This document shows, in pieces, positions 59,628 to 64,000 of a DNA stretch of 64,000 bases (the stretch's first letter is position 1; every line of letters begins with the position of its first letter). The stretch spans positions 99,941 to 163,940 of the forward strand of contig NZ_JAGXJW010000008.1 in NCBI RefSeq assembly GCF_019091135.1. Direction: 5' to 3'. A program made the position numbers and the translations under genes. Origin of the DNA: Cohnella sp. GbtcB17. GTDB taxonomy: Bacteria; Bacillota; Bacilli; Paenibacillales; Paenibacillaceae. The notes under the pieces are model-generated. The model was not told the origin of the DNA, ran no database searches, and saw only the letters and a program-made list of their open reading frames with translations.

Positions 59628-62066
59628 CTATCGGCGTTTGTAAATGGCGATCCCGTTTATCATCGGGTCCTTCAGCGTGTTTTGCAGCTCGATGTTCAGC
59701 ACGCCGTCGCCGACCGACACATCGTAGGGGCCGTATTTGACCCATTCGTTGATCGGCATATTTCCGATGTCGGCATCGACCGTCGCGCCTTCCAGAACAA
59801 CGTTAAATTTCCGGTAATTGCTTTGATGATTTTCCATCACCCAGAAGTAAATTTGATACTTGCCGTTCGGCAAAGTCTGGTTGATCGGCAACGCCGCGCC
59901 CAATTTCCACACGTTCGTGTTCAGCATGCCGGCCGTAGCGGCATCCGCAGCCGGAGCGGGCACGAGCGGCGTGCCGTTGGCGGACAGATTCGCGCCTGCA
60001 GGGAAGGATAGGCCTTGCGATAGAGCGGCAGAATGGGAGATCCAGTCGTTCCCTTCGATCGTGACGGCTCCGCCGTTCAAATTGATCCCTTTATAGAACA
60101 CCCAGGTTGACGGCTGGATGCCCGCTACGTTCTGCGTGTCGTTCCAGGCACTCCAGGGCAGGTCGACGAATCCCAGCGGATAGGCCGGCGAACCCGGCTG
60201 AAGGCGGTAATCCCCTCCGCCGAAGTTTACGAATTGCGGATCGGAAATAACGGAGTTCGCGTCCTTGCCGCTGACCTTCGGGACGTTGAACAGATCGTTA
60301 TAGTCCGTCGTATAGGTGCCTCCGTTAAAGTAATCCAGATATTTGGGCCAGGACGCCGTCTTGGAATAAATAATGTTTTTCTCGATCGTATTGTTGGCGC
60401 TTACCCGCTGATTCGTCCCCCATTCCAGCCGCACGAACTTGTCTTTGCCGTCCTCGTGACCGAGCCCTTTCCAGATGGCATTGCCGATGATGGCTACATT
60501 GTTGCGAATGGCGTTGTTGTCCCCCGCATGGACGAATACGGCCGCACGGCTTTGGTCCTTGATGAAGTTGCCCAGTACCGTTACCCCGCTCGTCTCGTCA
60601 TCCAGATAGATGCCGTCGGCGCCGTAGGGGTACCGGAAGATCGGCTGCGTCCAGTCCGGCCGGAGCCCGCCCGTATCCTCGATGTAGTTGTACTGGATCT
60701 TCGAGGCGGTATCGGCCGCGCCCCGGCCCAGCATCTCGATGGCGCCGGTATCCGACGTTTCCCGGTTCGTATGGAGCACTTTGTTGTACTCGATCGTATT
60801 GTTGCTGTTGTCGGTCGCCGCATCCCACTGCTTGACGGAGATGCCGTAACGGGCGGTGTATTCGATCCGGTTATTGTTGATCCGGTTGTCGTGGACGCCA
60901 TACCCCCATACGCCCGCTCCCATCTTCTCGACAAGCCCGATATGGTGGATATAATTCCAGTTGATGGCGTTGCGATCGGCGTTATACGTGATCTCGACGC
61001 CGCTGCCGCCGGTTTGGGCGATTTCATTGTGATTAATCGTATTGTCGCTCGAACCTGTCAGCATAAAGCCCTTGCCCACGTTGACCAGCCGGTTGTTGTA
61101 GAACCCGTTTAAGTCCGCTCCGTTTTTCAGCTCGACGGCCGGAAGCGAATAAGGCGTGTCGGAGAACGTCATCCGCTCGATCGTGACATTGTCGGCTCCG
61201 TCCAATGACAGAATGGTGCGTCTGGGCACTACGGCGCCTTTGGACAAGAGCGTCGAGGCGTTGGCGGGCTTGACGACGAGCTTGCTGTCCGACACCCGGT
61301 AGGCGAATTCGCCGGCTTCGTCGATGAAGGCCGGATTGTTCAGCAGCCGGTACGTGCCGTTGGTTCCGATCGCGTACTTGGCGTTGCCGGTCAGATTGAT
61401 CGTGCGGTTCGCTTCGTCGATGGAGGCCACGCGCAACAGATCGTTTTGCATTCGGGTCACGGCGTAGGTTTCGATCCGCAGATTGGATACGAAGTCGGCA
61501 GCCGTCATCTCTCCGGACTTAAAGACGACCTTGTTCAAGGCCGTATTGGCATCCGCGAAAAAGTGTCCGTACGTATACGGGTTGGCCGCATCGTACGACT
61601 TCTTCTCCGCCACGCGCTGCCGCTGGCCGTCCACGATCAGCTCCAGGTCGCTGGGCGTCGAGAGGGGAGCCGCATACAGGCCGCCCGCCTCCGCGGCGAA
61701 GCCGGTCACCGCTTGACCGCCGCTCAGCACCGGCGTCTCTCCGTTATAGGCCGAGAACTTGACACCGTTGTCGCTGGCATTCAGGACAAGCGTGGACGCC
61801 ATGTAGTAGGTGCCGCCGCGCACATACGTCGTCTTGACGGCGCCGGTTCGCATCGCATCGCGCGCTTTGGCGAGCGTCTTGAACGGGCCGTCCGTGCCCG
61901 CGCTGTTAGGGGCCGCCAGCGTGCCCGACCAGGCGTCGTTGCCGTTGGTCGCTACAAAATAAGCGGACGAGGCTTCCGTCCTCGCCGGGTTCAGGCCGAT
62001 CAATCCTGTGAGAGCTACCATGGCGACCAGCAGCCACTTGACGCCAACTCCGAATACTCGTTTCAT
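59628..62066 (-). CDS. Secreted right-handed parallel beta-helix protein with C-terminal malectin-like module
   Basis: 812 residues; ATG of MKRVFGVG after GAGGAG at eight bases. Signal peptide with core WLLVAMVALTGLIGL, cleaved near residue 34. The mature start YFVATNGNDAWSGTLAAPNS is the usual opening of secreted beta-helix carbohydrate-active proteins. Helix coils with Asn ladders run to about residue 620 (NNRIEYTARYGISVKQ, IRNNVAIIGNAIWKG, DGIYLDDETSGVTVLGNFI). The last 155 residues form a malectin-like module opening FYKGINLNGGAV and ending KDPMINGIAIYKRR, the same module found inside the SLH protein. The catalytic residues of a lyase cannot be assigned. A polysaccharide lyase or hydrolase role is inferred from fold and context. 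Confidence 0.82.
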   Translation of the reverse strand: MKRVFGVGVKWLLVAMVALTGLIGLNPARTEASSAYFVATNGNDAWSGTLAAPNSAGTDGPFKTLAKARDAMRTGAVKTTYVRGGTYYMASTLVLNASDNGVKFSAYNGETPVLSGGQAVTGFAAEAGGLYAAPLSTPSDLELIVDGQRQRVAEKKSYDAANPYTYGHFFADANTALNKVVFKSGEMTAADFVSNLRIETYAVTRMQNDLLRVASIDEANRTINLTGNAKYAIGTNGTYRLLNNPAFIDEAGEFAYRVSDSKLVVKPANASTLLSKGAVVPRRTILSLDGADNVTIERMTFSDTPYSLPAVELKNGADLNGFYNNRLVNVGKGFMLTGSSDNTINHNEIAQTGGSGVEITYNADRNAINWNYIHHIGLVEKMGAGVWGYGVHDNRINNNRIEYTARYGISVKQWDAATDNSNNTIEYNKVLHTNRETSDTGAIEMLGRGAADTASKIQYNYIEDTGGLRPDWTQPIFRYPYGADGIYLDDETSGVTVLGNFIKDQSRAAVFVHAGDNNAIRNNVAIIGNAIWKGLGHEDGKDKFVRLEWGTNQRVSANNTIEKNIIYSKTASWPKYLDYFNGGTYTTDYNDLFNVPKVSGKDANSVISDPQFVNFGGGDYRLQPGSPAYPLGFVDLPWSAWNDTQNVAGIQPSTWVFYKGINLNGGAVTIEGNDWISHSAALSQGLSFPAGANLSANGTPLVPAPAADAATAGMLNTNVWKLGAALPINQTLPNGKYQIYFWVMENHQSNYRKFNVVLEGATVDADIGNMPINEWVKYGPYDVSVGDGVLNIELQNTLKDPMINGIAIYKRR

Positions 62067-62134
62067 TCGTTCATCTCCTCTTCGGTTGGATGAAGTGCCA
62101 TGTTCTGTGCAGGCTCGTTCAAGCCCGCGGAGTG

Positions 62135-62280
62135 GGGGGATGCGGCGGCGGGCGGGATGCAGCGGGGGCGGCGGGATGCGACGGCGGGATGCGGCGGCGG
62201 GGCATCCGCGGCCTGGCGCGAGATGCGGCGGCGGGCGGGGCATTCGCGGAATGCCGCGGGGCGGCGGCGGACCGGGCATT
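62135..62280. repeat. GC-rich degenerate repeat (GCGGGATGCGGCGG-like)
   Basis: A low-complexity G/C-rich stretch of short irregular repeats of GCGGCGGG and GGGATGCGGC upstream of the beta-helix gene. It differs in base use from everything around it. No gene is supported in it; open frames are a result of composition. Confidence 0.6.
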
Positions 62281-62418
62281 CGTCTGCTTGCCGCGGTACC
62301 GGAGATTCGCCCCCCGTCTCCATCATGTTGGAAGCGCATACATTTTCATAGTCTCAAATTTGACGATTTGTTTGCGAGCCGCTTTGAATTTCGGATATTT
62401 GTATGCAGAACGCTGCAA

Positions 62419-63153
62419 GTGTTCCTATTCAGGAACACTTGGGTGGTTTGTTCGGAGTGTGGGCCGCAGGAGTTCCTATCCAGGAACTCCCTGGCGGTTC
62501 GTATGGTGTGTGGGCCGCAGGAGTTCCTATCCAGGAACTCCCCGGCGGTTCGTGCGGGGCGTGAGTCGCAGGAGTTCCTATCCAGGAACTCCCTGGCGGT
62601 TCGTGTGGTGTGTGGGTCGAAGGTGTTCCTATCCAGGAACTCCGGGGCGGTTCGTGCGGTGTGTGTGGCGCAGGTGTTCCTATCTAAGAACACTTGGGCG
62701 GTTCGTGCGGGGTGTGGGTCGCAGGTGTTCCTATCCAGGAATTCCTGGGCGGCTCGTGTGGTGTTTGGTTCGCAGGAGTTCCTATTCAGGAACTCCCGGG
62801 CGGTTCGTGCGGGGCGTGGGTCGAAGGAGTTCCTATCCAGGAACTCCCCGGCGGTTCGTGCGGGGCGTGGGTCGCAGGAGTTCCTATCCAGGAACTCCCG
62901 GGCGGTTCGGGCGGTGTGTGGTTCGCAGGAGTTCCTATCCAGGAACTCCCGGGCGGTTCGTGCGGTGTGTGGGTCGCAGGAGTTCCTATCCAGGAACTCC
63001 CGCGCGGTTCGTGCGGTGTGTGGGGTCGCAGGAGTTCCTATCCAGGAACTCCCGGATGGCTCGTGCGGGGCGTGGGTCGCAGGAGTTCCTATCCAGGAAC
63101 TCCCGGACGGCTCGTACGGTGTGTGGGTCGCAGGAGTTCCTATCCAGGAACTC
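62419..63153. repeat. Tandem array of fifteen 51-bp hairpin repeats (core GTTCCTATCCAGGAAC)
   Basis: Copies start at 62419, 62470, 62521 and so on every 51 bp to 63134, with one 52-bp step at 62980-63032. Each contains G(A/T)GTTCCTATCCAGGAACTC, a hairpin with an ATCC loop, then a linker with GGGCGGTTCGTGCGG and TGTGGGTCGCAG. The hairpin is the one in the 35.7-kb array, the linker is different. Copies 1, 6 and 7 deviate in the core. It fills most of the 1,116-bp gap between the beta-helix gene and the KdpD-like gene. Open frames through it (repeating FLDRN) are a by-product of the 51-bp period. Confidence 0.93.
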
Positions 63154-63182
63154 CCGGGCCGTGCGTGCGACGCGTGCTCCGC

Positions 63183-64000
63183 TCACTCCGCCGCGCCCCG
63201 GTCAAAATCCGCGACGATCAGCATGTCGGTGCCGCGCGCGCGGCGCAGCATGAAATGCACAACCGTCTCTTTGAGCAGCGAGTACCAGAGCGGCCGGCGG
63301 GACTGGCCGATGATTAGCAGCGTCGCGTTTAGTTCGCTCATGCGCGCCAGCAGCGCTTCGCCGATCCGGCGGTGGTCGCCCGGCGGGGCGACCTCCAGCT
63401 TGCCCCCGAGCCGTTCGCACAGCTGGCGCAGCGTGTCGAGCCGCTTGTCGGTCTCCGCGCCCGCTTCCCTATCCGGCCGCACGTAGTGCGCGTGCCACTC
63501 CGCCTTGAGCCGGTGCGCGATGCGGAAGCCGCGGCGAATGAGCCGCTCCGAGCGGGGCCCTGCGTCCACGCAGACGAAGATCGTCTCCTGCCTCCGCCAT
63601 TGTCCCCGCAGCGACGTATGGCGATCCCATGCCTCGAGCCGTTCGTCCACGTCGTCCGCCAGCTCCCGGAGCGCGAGCTCGCGCAGCGCGATCAGATTTC
63701 CCATTTTAAAAAAGGACGCTAACGCCTGATCGACCTTCTCGAGCGCATAGATCTTCCCTTCGCGCATCCGCTGCTGCAGCATCTGCGGGGTCACGTCGAT
63801 GAGCTCCACCTCGTCGGCCAGCTTCAGAATCGCGTCCGGCACCGTCTCGCGCACGCGAACGCCCGTCAGCTGCTCCACCGCGTCGTTCAGGCTCTCGAGA
63901 TGCTGCACGTTGACGGTAGAAATGACGGAAATGCCGCTGTCCAGCAGGCGGATGACATCCTCGTACCTTTTCTTGCGCAGGCTTCCCGGCACGTTCGTGT
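63183..64000 (-). CDS. KdpD-like protein: N-terminal sensor plus universal-stress domain, no kinase (5' end off the window)
   Basis: The visible 272 codons start inside the KdpD N-terminal domain: TNVPGS and the conserved KRYEDVIRLLDSGISVISTVNVQHLESLND, followed by RVRETVPDAILKLADEVELIDVTP. A universal-stress-protein domain at about the last 140 residues reads ETIFVCVDAGPRSERLIRRG and ends TLLIIGQSRRPLWYSLLKETVVHFMLRR with a short tail. Full KdpD continues with four membrane helices and a histidine kinase; this protein stops here. Stand-alone forms are known next to kdpFABC in some bacteria and can act in K+ or c-di-AMP sensing, which I infer only from the family. The gene before it is outside the window. 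Confidence 0.85.
   Translation of the reverse strand, partial: TNVPGSLRKKRYEDVIRLLDSGISVISTVNVQHLESLNDAVEQLTGVRVRETVPDAILKLADEVELIDVTPQMLQQRMREGKIYALEKVDQALASFFKMGNLIALRELALRELADDVDERLEAWDRHTSLRGQWRRQETIFVCVDAGPRSERLIRRGFRIAHRLKAEWHAHYVRPDREAGAETDKRLDTLRQLCERLGGKLEVAPPGDHRRIGEALLARMSELNATLLIIGQSRRPLWYSLLKETVVHFMLRRARGTDMLIVADFDRGAAE

Noticed and set aside
62419..63153. CRISPR array
   Set aside because: Repeats are regular, but the segments between the hairpins are nearly identical rather than unique, the unit is 51 bp with a 16-20-bp palindrome, and no cas genes are present.
62346..63317. Long open frames through the 62.4-kb array (repeating FLDRN-type peptides)
   Set aside because: A 51-bp unit is 17 codons, so any frame lacking a stop in one unit stays open. 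Frames exist on both strands, the 52-bp step shifts them, and no ribosome site or homologous domain is seen.
1..64000. Integrated mobile element or genomic island
   Set aside because: No integrase, transposase, tRNA target or flanking direct repeats were seen; the array repeats are not transposon ends by any visible feature.

Overview
The window looks like a high-GC member of the Paenibacillaceae (Paenibacillus/Cohnella type). Evidence: AGGAGG-type ribosome sites, frequent TTG starts, LplA/LplB/YtcP-type (CUT1) sugar importers with no ATPase beside them, YesM/YesN two-component systems, large AraC regulators with an extracellular sensor, CcpA-type cre sites and an SLH surface protein. No rRNA, tRNA, IS element, prophage or CRISPR was seen. 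The species is inferred; no search was run.

Layout. 1-5.3 kb: importer A (two permeases, lipoprotein cut by the window edge) divergent from a membrane AraC regulator. 5.3-11.4 kb: a Uma2-family gene broken by an in-frame TAG, an operon of FG-GAP protein, Gfo/Idh/MocA oxidoreductase and GH4 enzyme with a good promoter and cre-like site, a divergent AraC gene also broken by TAG, and a membrane protein. 11.5-12.7 kb: CapA-like lipoprotein. 13.3-19.6 kb: SDR, FAH-type hydrolase, zinc alcohol dehydrogenase, enolase-superfamily dehydratase, two divergent GntR regulators and an SMP-30 lactonase, which together resemble a non-phosphorylative aldose pathway. 20-32 kb: system B (YesM/YesN, lipoprotein, two permeases, GH32 enzyme, secreted TIM-barrel hydrolase). 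32.1-35.6 kb: CE7 esterase, AraC regulator and a second GH4 enzyme. 36-44.6 kb: importer C, membrane AraC regulator and GH35 beta-galactosidase. 44.9-51.1 kb: a 2,083-residue SLH-anchored beta-helix protein. 51.3-59.5 kb: system D, a paralogue of system B with a beta-propeller hydrolase. 59.6-62.1 kb: secreted beta-helix protein. 63.2 kb to the end: KdpD-like sensor without a kinase, cut by the edge.

The genes read as a carbohydrate-foraging region. Surface and secreted enzymes (SLH beta-helix protein, second beta-helix protein, TIM-barrel hydrolase) would attack plant or microbial polysaccharide. Four importers bring in oligomers, powered presumably by a shared MsmX-type ATPase encoded elsewhere. 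Cytosolic GH4, GH32, GH35, GH43/117-like and CE7 enzymes process them, and the oxidative cluster can consume released sugars. Each importer has its own sensor next door: membrane AraC proteins for A and C, YesMN for B and D.

The least explained structure is four intergenic tandem arrays of hairpin-bearing repeats at 12.9, 19.6, 35.7 and 62.4 kb. Three share a 51-52 bp period. Two of those share the hairpin core GTTCCTATCCAGGAAC but have different linkers. A second notable signal is a promoter pattern, AGTAGAG-N19-TATAAT, identical in front of the two lipoprotein genes controlled by YesMN systems.
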